64,000 bases of DNA from Sulfurimonas sp. GTDB taxonomy: Bacteria > Campylobacterota > Campylobacteria > Campylobacterales > Sulfurimonadaceae. How positions within the stretch are numbered: the first letter of the stretch is position 1; every line of letters starts with the position of its first letter. Under the pieces are notes generated by a model. The model was not told the DNA's origin and did no database searches. It saw only the letters and a program-made list of their open reading frames with translations. Shown in pieces: positions 1 to 11,682 of the stretch. The position numbers and the translations under genes were made by a program. The DNA is taken from NCBI GenBank assembly GCA_030949945.1, contig JAUZRZ010000060.1:28195-92194 (forward strand), given 5' to 3'.

Positions 1-90
1 AAAAATTCTCTGCCCTTTATAAATAGCAGCATTAGCAGTTGAGAGAGAGATAATAGTTAAAGATAGAAAAATCAATAAAAATTTAGTCAT
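1..90 (-). CDS. partial secreted protein (signal peptide MTKFLLIFLSLTIISLSTANAA-IYKGQRIF), possibly a c-type cytochrome
   Basis: Minus-strand ATG at 88-90, hydrophobic signal peptide with ANA-A cleavage site; ORF runs off the window edge. Confidence 0.5.
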   Translation of the reverse strand, partial: MTKFLLIFLSLTIISLSTANAAIYKGQRIF

Positions 91-182
91 ATGTTCCCTT
101 TTAAAATTATAAAACCATATTACATTAGAAATTATTATAAATTCCTTATATTAGTAAATATCACAAAAAAATTATAAGAAAA

Positions 183-1997
183 TTACAATTGATACTTTTT
201 ATTTAACTTTTCATCTAAATCCCAGAGTGATTTTTCTTTTAATTGTCTAAGCACACTTTGTGTACAGACGACATCATCAGGCCATTCTCTACTAAAACCA
301 TCTATACTTGACTTGTTTGTTCCATCGATTCCGACCATAAGACCAGCTATAAAAACATCTCTTTGTGCATCCATATTGTTTGTAACTCTCCAAATAAGCA
401 TATAAGGGTTAAAAATATCATTATCATTTGCATCTACAAAAACAACTATCCTAATATGTGGACTAAGTGCAACTAAAGAATCAAAATAAACTTTTGCATT
501 TTTAGTTTTATTAATACTTACTACAGTAATAGGATTTTTACTTTTTATCATAAACTGATGCACCTCTATAGTATCAGGAAGAAGCTCTTTTACTTTTACT
601 AACAGTTCCTTATCACCTAAAACAATCGGTGCTTCAACAAGCTTTGCAGCAGTTGCATCAATGCCTAGTTTCCCACCAACAAGTGTCTCATCTGAAGAGT
701 GATCAAGTGCATCTAAAATTCCAGATGTAATAAACATAGATTTTGGTGTAAAACGGTTGAGTACATATGAAGCAAAAACTTCATAGTTTTCAAGACGAGG
801 AGCTTTTTCATCAACAAAAATTGCATGTTTTACAAAACTCATCTGTCCTGCACCCCAAAAAGCATGCATAAACTGTTTGGCATGACCTTTATATAAGGGT
901 TGCATTTTAGCGAGTATAAGATTATGAAAACCTGCATTTTCAGGCATGTGATAATCAAGTAAATCTGGTACAGTTGTTTTTAAAAGAGGAAAAAATATCT
1001 TCCCAGTCGCCCAACCCATATACTTATCTTCCAAAGGAGGTTTTCCAACAACTGTTGCTAAAAATGTCGGCTCTTTTTTCATACTAATTGCACTAACTTC
1101 CATAACAGGGTAAGGCTCTTCTAAAGTATAGTAACCTGTATGGTCACCAAAAGGTCCTTCAACTCTCATCTCACTTGTATCGACCCAACCCTCAATAACA
1201 TAATCAACATCACGAGGAATATACAGAGGTGTTGTCAGTGACTTAACAAGTTGTGCAGGTTTTTTAGTGATAAGACCGTACATTAAAAGTTCATTTACAC
1301 CATAAGGAAGTGGTGCAGTTGCACACCAAGTATAGAGAGGATTACCACCTATTGCAACAGTTACAGGCATTTTCTTACCTGCTTTTTGATACTGATCAAA
1401 AAAGTGTGAAGAGTCTTTATGAATCTGCCAGTGCATACCTAAATGATTTTTATCATAAACTTGAAGTCTATACATTCCAAGGTTTACCATCTCACCATCA
1501 AGACTCTGTGTATAAACCTGTCCCATTGTGATAAAAGGACCTCCATCTTGCTCCCATGTTGTTAAAACAGGTAAGGTAGATAAATCGATTTCATCTTCAA
1601 AAAATTGTATCTCTTGACAAGCACCCTCACCTTTTAGTTTTTTCGGAAAGATATTTTTGAGAGAAAAAAGCTCTTTTGCCATACTTATTTTACCCATAAG
1701 TGTAGCTGGTGGCTTCATATGCAGAAGGTTTGTTATCTCATCAGCTACAGACTCAATTGTCCGACCAAAAAGAAGTTCACAGCGTTTATATGAACCAAAA
1801 ACATTCATAAGAACTGGAACATCAAACTTTTTATTTGACTTTTTATCTACTACATTTGTAAAAAGAAGGGCTTTACCACCATCCTCTTTTTTTACCTCTG
1901 CATATGCAAGGTGGGCTATTTCAAGATATATGTCTAACTCTACATCAATAACTCTTATTTCATCATGTTTTTTAAGTAATGCTATAGTCTCTTTCAT
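183..1997 (-). CDS. UbiD-family menaquinone biosynthesis decarboxylase
   Basis: 604 aa ORF; UbiD-like motifs (GGPFITMG, GPFGDHTGYY). Confidence 0.85.
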   Translation of the reverse strand: MKETIALLKKHDEIRVIDVELDIYLEIAHLAYAEVKKEDGGKALLFTNVVDKKSNKKFDVPVLMNVFGSYKRCELLFGRTIESVADEITNLLHMKPPATLMGKISMAKELFSLKNIFPKKLKGEGACQEIQFFEDEIDLSTLPVLTTWEQDGGPFITMGQVYTQSLDGEMVNLGMYRLQVYDKNHLGMHWQIHKDSSHFFDQYQKAGKKMPVTVAIGGNPLYTWCATAPLPYGVNELLMYGLITKKPAQLVKSLTTPLYIPRDVDYVIEGWVDTSEMRVEGPFGDHTGYYTLEEPYPVMEVSAISMKKEPTFLATVVGKPPLEDKYMGWATGKIFFPLLKTTVPDLLDYHMPENAGFHNLILAKMQPLYKGHAKQFMHAFWGAGQMSFVKHAIFVDEKAPRLENYEVFASYVLNRFTPKSMFITSGILDALDHSSDETLVGGKLGIDATAAKLVEAPIVLGDKELLVKVKELLPDTIEVHQFMIKSKNPITVVSINKTKNAKVYFDSLVALSPHIRIVVFVDANDNDIFNPYMLIWRVTNNMDAQRDVFIAGLMVGIDGTNKSSIDGFSREWPDDVVCTQSVLRQLKEKSLWDLDEKLNKKYQL

Positions 1998-2000
1998 CTA

Positions 2001-2960
2001 CTAAAGTCTTTGTGGCATTTCATCTTTAAAAGCCTCTCTTTGTGCATCTTCTAAGAGTTTCATAGCACCTGCATCTATCATCTTTTGTGCAAGTTGTGCA
2101 CCTAAGTTTTCACACTCACTCAAAGGTTTTATCACTTTTTCTTGCATAATATTTGTTCCATCAGCAAACCCAAGCATAACTCGAAATGTAACTTCTCCTG
2201 CATTTACCACTGCATTACAAGCAACAGGGGCAGAACATCCTGCACCTATTTTAGAGATAAACTGACGTTCTATCTGTGTACATGCAAAAGTATTTTCATC
2301 TTTGAGTGACTCTGCAATTTCACGAACTTTATCATCATTACATACTATCTCTATCCCTAGTGCAGCCTGACCCATAGGAGGAATCATCATATCAAGAGAG
2401 AGTTTTTGAGTAAAAGGAATATCTTTGAGTAGGTCTAGGCGTTTAAGTCCAATCCATGCAAGGATAATAGCATCATACTGTCCCTCTTCTAGCTTACGAA
2501 GCCTTGTATTTACATTTCCTCTAAGCTCTTTTACTTTAAGGTCTGGTCTCTGTTTGAGGAGTTGCATTCGTCGTCTCAAGCTTGTAGTTCCAACAACAGC
2601 CCCTTTAGGTAAGGAGTCTAAATCTTTATACTGGTGTGATAAAAAAACATCACTTTGATCTTGTCTCTGAGTAACAGCTATAAGTTCTAAACCATCAGGT
2701 ATATAGGTAGGCACATCTTTAAGACTATGAACTGCAATATCAGCCTCACCTCGAAGCATCGCATCTTCTAACTCTTTTGTAAAGTGACCTTTACCACCGA
2801 TGAGTGCAAGGGGTTTATCTAAAACCTTGTCTCCATTACTCACAATTTTATTTAAGACTACTTCTACTTCAGGATATGAGGTCTCAATTCTCTCTTTTAT
2901 ATGGTAAGCTTGCCAAAGTGCTAGGTCTGATACCCTTGTTGCTATTGTAATTTTTTTCAT
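2001..2960 (-). CDS. hemC: porphobilinogen deaminase (hydroxymethylbilane synthase)
   Basis: HSLKDVPT, GTTSLRRRMQL, LRGNVNTRLRKL, IGAGCSAPVA motifs. Confidence 0.96.
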   Translation of the reverse strand: MKKITIATRVSDLALWQAYHIKERIETSYPEVEVVLNKIVSNGDKVLDKPLALIGGKGHFTKELEDAMLRGEADIAVHSLKDVPTYIPDGLELIAVTQRQDQSDVFLSHQYKDLDSLPKGAVVGTTSLRRRMQLLKQRPDLKVKELRGNVNTRLRKLEEGQYDAIILAWIGLKRLDLLKDIPFTQKLSLDMMIPPMGQAALGIEIVCNDDKVREIAESLKDENTFACTQIERQFISKIGAGCSAPVACNAVVNAGEVTFRVMLGFADGTNIMQEKVIKPLSECENLGAQLAQKMIDAGAMKLLEDAQREAFKDEMPQRL

Positions 2961-2963
2961 TAC

Positions 2964-3799
2964 TTATTTTACTGTCTTGTATTTTTTTCTTGTTTTATCT
3001 ATCTTATTATCTAAGTAAATAGTAGGAGTTCCACTGACAAATAGATCTGATGCGAACTCAGTATCTTTATTAATAGCCTCTGTTACAGATGCTACTTTAA
3101 TATCTTTTTCTTGTACATTTGAGCCAACAGCTTTGTTAAACGCAGTCAAAATCTTTGCAACATTTTTTTCTCTTGCATTCACTTTAATATCATACATTTT
3201 AATATTAACATCTTTTATTCCTTGTCTCTGTGCTACAACTGCAGCTCGAGTGATAATAGCTGATGCAGGATGAATACGTAAAAGTGGAAAGTGATAATAA
3301 TAAACAGCAAACTTTTTTGGATGCTCTTTTTCATATATTTTAGCGCCTCAGGTGCAAAATCTTTACAAAATGGGCATAAAGGGTCTGAAAATATTGCTAC
3401 CTTATGTTTCGCATTTTCATTACCATAAATAAGGTTTTCTCTTGAGTACTCAGAGGGTTTAATATCTGGTTTAATCTCATCTGTATATTGAGAACCATTA
3501 CTTAAATTTGTAAGTTCTTTAGTAATTACCACTCCATTCGAGAACCAAATAGCTTTTTGTTTTATTATCTCTTTTGGTTTACTTTTAAGTGTCGCTTCTA
3601 AAGCTACTATATAAGCATCCCATCCATCTAAATCTTCTAACGGTTTAATCTCTTCAACTTTTACTATAATGGTTTTTAGCTTTGGATTATCCTCATACTC
3701 ACCTGTTAAATAACTCTCAATCTTACTGCTCGTACTTTGTGCAAATACCCCACTAGTTAATAGTAGTGTTGTTGCTAATAATTTCAACATCAATGACAT
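2964..3799 (-). CDS. thiol:disulfide interchange / DsbA-DsbC-like thioredoxin-fold protein, interrupted by a frameshift at ~3320-3345
   Basis: CPFC active site (DPLCPFCKDFAPEALKYMKK); reading continues in another frame as EHPKKFAVYYYHFPLLRIHPASAIITRAAVVAQRQGIKDVNIKMYDIKV...SGTPTIYLD (cis-Pro loop). Confidence 0.8.
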
Positions 3800-4184
3800 C
3801 TGAATCCTTTGTTAAATTGTTTTGTGGAGTGGGTGACTCATCACAATTACCTGATTTTACATTATAACGGTTAACAAACATACTCGTAATAACACTAAAC
3901 TGCATTAAAATACCTAGTATATCTGTTAAGAAACCAGGAACTATAAGTAAAACTGCTCCAAAAAGTGTAAAAAGATTCAGTCTTTGAAACTGAGCTAAGT
4001 CTATACAGTTGTAAGAGACAGCTGTCATATTTTCGACAAGTGTTTTTCTAAAGTTTATGAGTATACTTATACCGATAAAAGCACTTGCCATTATCTCTGC
4101 AAATGTCATTAATCCACCAATGCTAGAAGAGATATTTACTGAGAGTAATACTTCTAAAAAGAGATAGATGACAAAGTAAAACAT
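3753..4184 (-). CDS. FxsA-family membrane protein
   Basis: 143 aa, membrane segments, LLIVPGFLTDILG motif. Confidence 0.7.
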   Translation of the reverse strand: MFYFVIYLFLEVLLSVNISSSIGGLMTFAEIMASAFIGISILINFRKTLVENMTAVSYNCIDLAQFQRLNLFTLFGAVLLIVPGFLTDILGILMQFSVITSMFVNRYNVKSGNCDESPTPQNNLTKDSDVIDVEIISNNTTIN

Positions 4185-4185
4185 C

Positions 4186-5889
4186 TTAAATAATGTCCAT
4201 CATATAAGATAATATTTCATCTGCATTTACTACTGTTTTTTCAGTAGATACACGCTCATATACCTGAACATTTCCATTGGCTAACTCTTTACCGATGATA
4301 ACAGTATATGGAAATCCGATAAGTTCAGCATCTTTCATCTTAAATCCAAAACGCTCTTTTCTATCATCAAAGATAACTTCAACATTTTTATCTTGAAGCT
4401 CACGGTAGAGTTTCTCTCCTAAAGCCATCTGTGCCTCATCTTTAATGTTACTTACCATGATATTTACCATATATGGAGCAGTTGCTTTTGTCCAGATACA
4501 ACCATTCTCATCATGATGCTGTTCTATAACTGAAGCTACTAAACGCGAGATACCCATTCCATATGTTCCCATGATAAAAGGCTGTGCTTTTCCATTTTCA
4601 TCTAAGTACTCCGCTTTTAATGCCTTAGAGTAAGTAGTACCAAGCTTGAAGATGTGACCCACTTCTATACCCTTAGTAAAGGATAGCTCTCCATCACATT
4701 TTGGACAAGAATCCCCTGCGTTTACCTCAGAAATATCTGAAAAATAGGCAACTTCACTGATAACTGACATATCAACTCCAACAAAGTGATAGTCCTGCTC
4801 ATTTGCTCCACAAATCATATTTTTTGCACCCTTAAGAGTAGGGTCTATAACATGTTTTGCCTTATCTTGATCAAGAGGACCCATAAAACCAGGAACAAGA
4901 CCTAAAGCTGTTAACTCCTCTTGGCTTACATCTTCTATCTCAAGACCACCTGCTGCATTTAGTGCTTTTACTTCTTGTAAATTATCACAGCCTCTTAAGA
5001 AGAAAAGTACTATTTCACTCTCCTCTTCATAAATGACTCTTTTAGCTACACACTTCACTGTATAAAATGGATCTATCTTAAAAAATGATGCCAATTCTTC
5101 TATGCTTTTCACATCTGGTGTGGCAAACTTATTAAACTCAGCCTCTGGAGCTTCTGGTATCTCTTTTCTCTCTCCACGAACCGCTGCTTCTATATTTGCA
5201 CCATATTCACATTTTGAGCATATTGCTATGGTATCTTCACCACTATCTGCGATAACCATAAGTTCTTTAGAACCACTACCACCTATAGCACCACTATCAG
5301 CTTCAACCACACGGTAATCAAGACCTAAACGAGTAAGTATCTTTTTATATGCAACTTCCATTGCTTCAAACTCTCTATCTAAGTCTTCTTCTGATGAATG
5401 AAAAGAGTAACCGTCTTTCATGATAAACTCACGTCCACGCATAAGCCCAAAACGAGGTCTTGCCTCATCTCGAAACTTTGTTTTTATCTGGTACAAGTTT
5501 AGTGGCAGATTTTTGTATGAAGTGATACGATTACGGACTAAATCAACCATCATCTCTTCATGTGTTGGTCCAAGAACAAAAAGGTTCTCTTTTCTATCAC
5601 GAAAACGCAGAAGCTCTTTACCAAACTTCTCTATTCTGCCACTTTTTTCCCATAACTCTGCAGGTGTAACAAAAGAGAGTTCAAGCTCTTGTGCTCCTAC
5701 TTTTGTCATCTCTTCGTTTACAATGTTTTCTATCTTTTTTATAACTCTCTTTGCAAGAGGCAGATAGTTATAAAGTCCCGCAGCACTCTGTGAGATAAAC
5801 CCAGCCCGAGCTAAAAATATATGACTTGCTAACGATGCATCTGATGGTGCTTCTTTACTTGTTGGTATAAATGCCTTAGTTCTTCTCAT
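4186..5889 (-). CDS. proS: prolyl-tRNA synthetase
   Basis: 567 aa, class II aaRS motifs ([32 protein letters not shown]). Confidence 0.97.
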   Translation of the reverse strand: MRRTKAFIPTSKEAPSDASLASHIFLARAGFISQSAAGLYNYLPLAKRVIKKIENIVNEEMTKVGAQELELSFVTPAELWEKSGRIEKFGKELLRFRDRKENLFVLGPTHEEMMVDLVRNRITSYKNLPLNLYQIKTKFRDEARPRFGLMRGREFIMKDGYSFHSSEEDLDREFEAMEVAYKKILTRLGLDYRVVEADSGAIGGSGSKELMVIADSGEDTIAICSKCEYGANIEAAVRGERKEIPEAPEAEFNKFATPDVKSIEELASFFKIDPFYTVKCVAKRVIYEEESEIVLFFLRGCDNLQEVKALNAAGGLEIEDVSQEELTALGLVPGFMGPLDQDKAKHVIDPTLKGAKNMICGANEQDYHFVGVDMSVISEVAYFSDISEVNAGDSCPKCDGELSFTKGIEVGHIFKLGTTYSKALKAEYLDENGKAQPFIMGTYGMGISRLVASVIEQHHDENGCIWTKATAPYMVNIMVSNIKDEAQMALGEKLYRELQDKNVEVIFDDRKERFGFKMKDAELIGFPYTVIIGKELANGNVQVYERVSTEKTVVNADEILSYMMDII

Positions 5890-5897
5890 AGTTGTCC

Positions 5898-7139
5898 TTA
5901 ACTTTTTGCTTTCATCATTGAAGCCATCGCTCCACTTATAAGATCTGTGTGTCTGTCATCTGTTGTATTTCGCATATTTGCAGTAAACTCATGTAAAAAA
6001 CGTTTAAGTGCTTGTTCGCACATCTTCTGAGCTTCTTTTTGATACTCTTTAGGAATATATCCCGCCTTAATACTTCTTTGTGTCTCTTCTTTAGCCGCTA
6101 TATCAGCACGACTGTATATCTCTTTTATAAGTGGTTCTAAATCCTGAGTATTAACCGACTCAAAAAACTCAACAATAGCTCGACCGATGACTCCATGTGC
6201 TGCACGCGATGCTAGTTCACGAGATGCTATATTTGTATCTACTATAGTTTTAAGGTCATCTATCACGAAAAGATGAATATTTTCACCCTTGTTATAATGA
6301 ATATCACGAGGAAGGGCTAAATCAAACCAATATCTATCAAAGTCTCTTGATTCTATAATCTCATCCGTAATTATAGGTTCTGGAGCAGAAGTGGCTGTGT
6401 AGAGTATCTCAAAATCGTTTATTGCATTTGAGAGTTCACTAAAATCAATAACTTTTGTAGAACACTCTTTTGCTAAAGCTTGTGCCTTATGTTTTGTGCG
6501 GTTCATTATATAAACATCCGCACCTGCATTTACTAAATGTTTTGCCGTTATCTCACTCATCTCCCCCACTCCAATAATAAGTGCTTTTTTTGCACTAATA
6601 TCACCAAGTAAAGATTTGAGCTGATTTACTGCTACACTCGCCATAGAGACTGGTTTTGAAGATATATCTGTAGCATTTCGTACTTTTGCAGCACACTTAA
6701 ACGCAGACTTCATAGCCCGAGCGAGTTTTTTTGAGCAAAAAGTATTATCATAAGCAAAACGAAATGCATCTTTGAGCTGTCCTACTATCTGCGTTTCACC
6801 TATTACCATTGAGTCTAATGATGCAGCCACACTAAAAAGATGATGAATAGCAGAACTATCATCAAAAATATCAGCACGACCTTCAAGCTCTTCTATACTT
6901 ATGCCTGAACGCATTGAGAGCATCTCTAGTATATGCATAGTAGCCGCTGAGACATCACTACAACTACACATAACTTCCATTCTATTACAAGTAGAGATTA
7001 GAACAGCCTCAGAGATAGTCTCTGTAGAGAGTAGTTTTTCTAAACATGCTCTTTTGTGTTCATTATCAGGATAAGAGAGTTTTTCTCGTATTTCAAGTGT
7101 AGCATTTTTGTGTGTGAAGCTTATGTTTAAGTAGTGCAT
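5898..7139 (-). CDS. hemA: glutamyl-tRNA reductase
   Basis: [28 protein letters not shown] motifs. Confidence 0.96.
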   Translation of the reverse strand: MHYLNISFTHKNATLEIREKLSYPDNEHKRACLEKLLSTETISEAVLISTCNRMEVMCSCSDVSAATMHILEMLSMRSGISIEELEGRADIFDDSSAIHHLFSVAASLDSMVIGETQIVGQLKDAFRFAYDNTFCSKKLARAMKSAFKCAAKVRNATDISSKPVSMASVAVNQLKSLLGDISAKKALIIGVGEMSEITAKHLVNAGADVYIMNRTKHKAQALAKECSTKVIDFSELSNAINDFEILYTATSAPEPIITDEIIESRDFDRYWFDLALPRDIHYNKGENIHLFVIDDLKTIVDTNIASRELASRAAHGVIGRAIVEFFESVNTQDLEPLIKEIYSRADIAAKEETQRSIKAGYIPKEYQKEAQKMCEQALKRFLHEFTANMRNTTDDRHTDLISGAMASMMKAKS

Positions 7140-8026
7140 TAAAAAGTTCTCTTTATCATAGTTTCTAAAATTGCAACAAGTTCACTCTCTTTACTCATTA
7201 TCTCTTTTGCCTCGTTAGACAACTTTTGTGCAAGTTCAAAAGATTTTTCTATTGTTTTATGCTCTTTCATTTTTTCTTGTATCCAAAGAGTCTCTTGGGG
7301 TTTAATCTCTTTGGCATGTAGGGTAACTAATCTTTTTTTGTCATCTTCACTGAGTGCTTTGTAAAGATAGATATAAGGGAGTGTACATTTTCCCTCAACA
7401 AAATCATTCATAGCAGGTTTTCCAAGCACTTCTTCTGAAGCTGTAATATCTAAAATATCATCAATAATTTGAAAAGAGAGTCCTAAATTTCGACCATATA
7501 AAGCATATGCAGAGGCATCTTTTTCGCTCAAAAGAGCACTAGCAGCAGCTGCCGCTTCAATAAGTGTGGCAGTTTTAAGATAAAGCATATCAAGATAAGC
7601 AGTCTCATCTGTGTTAAACTTCTCTGCCATTTTTACATCCATCATCTCGCCCTTAGACAGAGCCGTAACAGAAGAAGCAACTATCTCTGCCACATCTCTT
7701 GGAAATGAAACAAGTTCACTAAAAGCTTTTGAGTATAAAATATCACCAAGCATTACCGCTACTTTACTACCCTCACTGGCATTTACAGATCTTACACCTC
7801 TACGTGTCATAGCATCATCTATCACATCATCATGCAGAAGTGAAGCCCCATGAATAAGCTCAACTATTGCCGCTAAAAGAGGGGCCTTTTCATGATCTGG
7901 TGCAATTTTTAAAATCAGCTTTGCACGTAAACGCTTCCCACCACTCAGAGTATTAAAAAGCTCTGTTACCTCATCGTAGTCTATCTCTTTTATAAGTCTA
8001 GCTATCTCTTGTTCTACTCTTTGCAT
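7139..8026 (-). CDS. polyprenyl diphosphate synthase
   Basis: LLHDDVIDDAMTRRG and IIDDILD Asp-rich motifs. Confidence 0.92.
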   Translation of the reverse strand: MQRVEQEIARLIKEIDYDEVTELFNTLSGGKRLRAKLILKIAPDHEKAPLLAAIVELIHGASLLHDDVIDDAMTRRGVRSVNASEGSKVAVMLGDILYSKAFSELVSFPRDVAEIVASSVTALSKGEMMDVKMAEKFNTDETAYLDMLYLKTATLIEAAAAASALLSEKDASAYALYGRNLGLSFQIIDDILDITASEEVLGKPAMNDFVEGKCTLPYIYLYKALSEDDKKRLVTLHAKEIKPQETLWIQEKMKEHKTIEKSFELAQKLSNEAKEIMSKESELVAILETMIKRTF

Positions 8027-8445
8027 CAGCTCTTCTTCTTAATTTTTTCTAGCTTTATTTGAGATTTTTTATCTGATAAAAAAACTTCAAATTTTGCTCT
8101 GTTTTTTTTCAAATCAAACTCTTTAAATTTCACTAAAAGGTATGGTGCTTCGTAATTAGCACTACTTGATTGTTTTAGAAAAACCTTAAAACTTTGATTT
8201 GTTGTATTTAAGTACAGTATATTTTGTGACATCTTAGCATCATATGAGTGAAATATAACTAAACCTTCGTTAACATAAAGTGTCCAACGAAACTTAAATT
8301 CTCTTATATAATTATTATATTTTACAAGAAATTTTGTTGATTCATCCTTTTTTAAAGATATTTCATACATATCTGTGAATTCTATGGCACTAAGTGTGTT
8401 AAAAAGGAGTGAAAATGTTAGTAAAAAACGGATAATGCCCTGCAT
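8026..8445 (-). CDS. hypothetical secreted protein
   Basis: 139 aa ORF with N-terminal signal peptide, adjacent to neighbouring genes. Confidence 0.6.
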   Translation of the reverse strand: MQGIIRFLLTFSLLFNTLSAIEFTDMYEISLKKDESTKFLVKYNNYIREFKFRWTLYVNEGLVIFHSYDAKMSQNILYLNTTNQSFKVFLKQSSSANYEAPYLLVKFKEFDLKKNRAKFEVFLSDKKSQIKLEKIKKKS

Positions 8446-8448
8446 TCT

Positions 8449-9300
8449 CTACTCTACTATCTCCGTTCCAACACCCTCTGAGGTAAAAAGTTCTAAAAGC
8501 ATAGAGTGCTCTAACCTACCATCTATGATGTGAGCTTTGGCAACACCACCATTTATAGCTTCAAGACAGGCATCAACCTTTGGCACCATCCCACCGTGAA
8601 TAGTTCCATCGGCTTTGAGTGCTTGAACTTCAGCTTTTGTTAAAGAAGAGAAGAGTTCTTTATCATTGTTAAGAACACCTGATGTGTCTGTTAAAAAGAT
8701 AATCTTATTTGCCCCGATAGCTTTTGCTACATAGGAAGCACAAAGGTCTGCGTTTATGTTAAATCCAGGGTGTCCCATCTCACTTCCAGCAGCAATAGGA
8801 GCGATAACAGGAATAAATCCATCATCAATAAGTTTGGTTATTACATCTGCTTTTACTTCTGTAATATTTCCTGTCAGACCCCATTTCGCAAAATCTTTTG
8901 CTTGTGCTTTGATAAAGTGAGCATCTTTACCACTCACACCAATAGCTTTTGCAGAGTGAGAGTTAAGCAGTGAGACGATCTCTTTGTTTATCTCTCCACT
9001 TAAAATCATCTCAGCAATTCGCATAACTTCTTTTGTAGTTACACGTTGCCCATCTATAAACTTAGTCTCTATGTTTAAGGCATCAAGCATCTCAGTGATT
9101 TTTTTGCCACCACCATGAACGATAACAGGCTTAATCCCCACAAGATACATAAGTAAAATATCTTCAGCAAATTTCTCTTTTAACTGTGGTGAAGTTTGTG
9201 CTGAACCACCATACTTTATAACAACTATCTCTTTACGAAACTCTTTTATAAATGGTAGGGCATCAAGGAGTGTTTTTACTGTTTCTATTTTTGCTTGCAA
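8449..9300 (-). CDS. argB: acetylglutamate kinase
   Basis: VIKYGGSAQ, IVHGGGKKI motifs, 283 aa. Confidence 0.95.
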   Translation of the reverse strand: MQAKIETVKTLLDALPFIKEFRKEIVVIKYGGSAQTSPQLKEKFAEDILLMYLVGIKPVIVHGGGKKITEMLDALNIETKFIDGQRVTTKEVMRIAEMILSGEINKEIVSLLNSHSAKAIGVSGKDAHFIKAQAKDFAKWGLTGNITEVKADVITKLIDDGFIPVIAPIAAGSEMGHPGFNINADLCASYVAKAIGANKIIFLTDTSGVLNNDKELFSSLTKAEVQALKADGTIHGGMVPKVDACLEAINGGVAKAHIIDGRLEHSMLLELFTSEGVGTEIVE

Positions 9301-9417
9301 TATTTTTCCTAATATAATGTATAAATATTTCTGTTATTTTATCCAAAAATAGGTTGTTTTATTATAAAAGTATGTGATATACTATTCAAAAGCTAAAAAA
9401 TGATTGGTGGCTACAGA

Positions 9418-9913
9418 ATGAAAAAGACTCAAAATAAAATCTACTTTTATAGTGCCTTATTAAGATTATTTCTTGTTCTTAAGCATTTGGCTTATTCTTG
9501 TAAATGGTGATGTTTCATCTTTGTGGCTTGGTCTACCTTTTGTATTGATTGCTACGATAATGAGCATGACCCTCAACCCTCCAATTTGTTGGAAGTTTAG
9601 TGCATTTTTGAAATTTATTCCTTTTTATTTTAAACACTCTTTAATGGGTGGAGTTGATGTCATGCTACGAGTTTTTCATCCAAACCTTCCTATTAATCCT
9701 GGTCTGATTGAGTATCAGTTAAGTATACAAAAAGGGCTACCACAAGATATGATTGCAAATGTATTAAATCTACTTCCTGGAACACTGAGTGTAGAACTTG
9801 AAGATGATTTATTGTACATTCATGTTTTAGATATTGAAAATGACATTAAAAAAGAAGTCCAAACTATTGAGAATTATTTAAATAATATATTTTGTGAAGG
9901 AAAAGAACAGTAA
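9418..9913 (+). CDS. mnhE: Na+/H+ antiporter subunit E (MnhE/MrpE), probable frameshift near 9470
   Basis: MrpE-like sequence (LPINPGLIEYQL...NVLNLLPGTLSVEL...HVLD); N-terminus MKKTQNKIYFYSALLRLFL is encoded in a different frame from 9418. Confidence 0.78.
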
Positions 9914-10188
9914 TGAATACTATATACATAGCTATTGTGCTCTTTTTATTTCTCAACCTTCTTGTTGGAATTTGGCGTATTATTTATGGTCCTAGTGATG
10001 AAGACCGCATCTTAGCATCCCAACTCTTTGGTACTATTACAGTTATCATACTGCTTCTACTCGCTCAGATTAATGATTATGATGCTTTGCGTGATGTTGC
10101 ACTACTTTTTACCTCACTTGCTGCTGTAACAGCTGTAGCCTTTGTTCAGAGTAGTGTTTTAAAGAAGAAAAAGAGTTATGATGATTGA
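9913..10188 (+). CDS. mnhF: Na+/H+ antiporter subunit F (MnhF/MrpF)
   Basis: 91 aa, RIIYGPSDEDRILASQL, operon position. Confidence 0.85.
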   Translation: MNTIYIAIVLFLFLNLLVGIWRIIYGPSDEDRILASQLFGTITVIILLLLAQINDYDALRDVALLFTSLAAVTAVAFVQSSVLKKKKSYDD

Positions 10189-10474
10189 TATAATCTCTTT
10201 TATTTTACTTATCATAGGTGCTATTTTCTTTTTAGCAGGGACAGTAGGACTCCTGCGTTTTCCAGATGTTTACACCCGTATTCATGCCCTAACAAAGGCT
10301 GACAATATTGGAGTAGGTTTCATTGTACTCTCTCTTTGTCTTCAAGCCGAGTCACTTTTTATAGTTGGAAAACTACTGCTCATCTGGTTTTTAATATTTT
10401 TAGCAGGTTCAGGTGTCTCTCACTTAGTAGCTAAAAAAGCCTTTCGTAACGGAGTTGATATATGGAAACGATAG
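10178..10474 (+). CDS. mnhG: Na+/H+ antiporter subunit G (MnhG/MrpG)
   Basis: 98 aa, GTVGLLRFPDVYTRIHA motif. Confidence 0.88.
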   Translation: MMIDIISFILLIIGAIFFLAGTVGLLRFPDVYTRIHALTKADNIGVGFIVLSLCLQAESLFIVGKLLLIWFLIFLAGSGVSHLVAKKAFRNGVDIWKR

Positions 10475-10725
10475 GTATATTACAGATACTTTTTGATGTT
10501 TTACTCTCAAGTTCCCTACTCCTGCTTGCTTGGAAAACCCTCACAAGTAAAAACCTCTTACAAGCTATTGTCTTTTTTATCACTTTTGGTTTACTGATGG
10601 CTTTAACATGGGGACGACTTGGTGCATTTGATGTTGCGATGGCAGAGGTGGCTATTGGTGCTGGACTTACAGGAGCACTGCTACTGAGTGCTTTAGTTAA
10701 ACTCAAAAAAATGAACGTAAAGTAA
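10462..10725 (+). CDS. DUF4040/MbhD-like antiporter subunit
   Basis: 87 aa, AFDVAMAEVAIGAGLTGALLL motif, operon position. Confidence 0.75.
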   Translation: METIGILQILFDVLLSSSLLLLAWKTLTSKNLLQAIVFFITFGLLMALTWGRLGAFDVAMAEVAIGAGLTGALLLSALVKLKKMNVK

Positions 10726-10738
10726 AAAGGTTTTATAT

Positions 10739-11398
10739 ATGACTCGTTTTTTCCTACTACTAACACTTTTTGCACTCTTTATAGGACTTAGTTATGCTGT
10801 CATATCTCTGCCACAAGAGGCACAAGGTCTTGGAGGGCTTGTAAACGCAGAGATACAAAATAGCGGTGTCTCAAACCCTGTAACAGCAGTGCTTATGAAC
10901 TTTCGTGCTTATGATACTTTCCTAGAGATGGCTGTTTTATTTGTAGCTCTTTTAGGTGTGTATTCGCTCAACACTTCAGAGTCACACTCAAAACTTTTTC
11001 TTCAAAGTTCAGTATTAAAGAGATTAGGAGCTGTTTTAATCCCCATCCTTATACTGCTTAGTGCTTATCTATTATGGGTAGGTGCTCATGCTCCAGGTGG
11101 TGCTTTTCAAGCGGGGTCTGTTTTGAGTGCCCTTTTTATTTTGATTTTTCTGAGTGGATGGAAACTCTATTTCTCTCCTAAAAACTGGATAGTACAACTC
11201 TTTTTAGTTGCAAGTCTGCTCACCTTTCTTACTATTTCAGTAGTAAGTCTTTTTATCTCAGGAAAACTCCTTGAGTTGCCACAAGAGTATGCTACATTTA
11301 TTATTTTTATCCTTGAAGCTCTAGCAACACTCTCTATAGGTATAACACTTTTTAATCTTTTTGTGAGTACTTTTTCACAATCAAAGGATAAAAGTTGA
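10739..11398 (+). CDS. MbhE/MnhB-like antiporter subunit
   Basis: VTAVLMNFRAYDTFLE plus GAHAPGGAFQAGSVLSA motifs. Confidence 0.82.
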   Translation: MTRFFLLLTLFALFIGLSYAVISLPQEAQGLGGLVNAEIQNSGVSNPVTAVLMNFRAYDTFLEMAVLFVALLGVYSLNTSESHSKLFLQSSVLKRLGAVLIPILILLSAYLLWVGAHAPGGAFQAGSVLSALFILIFLSGWKLYFSPKNWIVQLFLVASLLTFLTISVVSLFISGKLLELPQEYATFIIFILEALATLSIGITLFNLFVSTFSQSKDKS

Positions 11399-11682
11399 AT
11401 ATACTCTTTTTTTATGCAGTTATAGCTATTGGGCTTTTTTGTATAGGGCTTTATGCACTCATCATGCAAGCACATCTTCTGCGTAAACTGCTCGCCATCA
11501 ACATTATGGGAAGTGGTGTCTTTCTTCTGCTTATATCCCTCTCTTCTCGTAGTGAGTTTATGCAAGACCCAGTTCCACATGCTATGGTCATCACTGGAAT
11601 TGTTGTTGCAGTATCAGCAACAGCCTTAGGCTTAGTCTTGATGATAAAGATTGCTCTTAAAACGGGTAAAGCAGAGTTATGA
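11395..11682 (+). CDS. mnhC: Na+/H+ antiporter subunit C (MnhC/NuoK-like)
   Basis: DPVPHAMVITGIVVAVSATALGL motif. Confidence 0.88.
   Translation: MNILFFYAVIAIGLFCIGLYALIMQAHLLRKLLAINIMGSGVFLLLISLSSRSEFMQDPVPHAMVITGIVVAVSATALGLVLMIKIALKTGKAEL

Noticed and set aside
1310-2004. Plus-strand ORFs opposite the UbiD-family gene (73 and 115 aa) and similar antisense ORFs across the window
   Set aside because: They lie entirely antisense to well-supported genes, have no recognisable domains and look like chance open frames.
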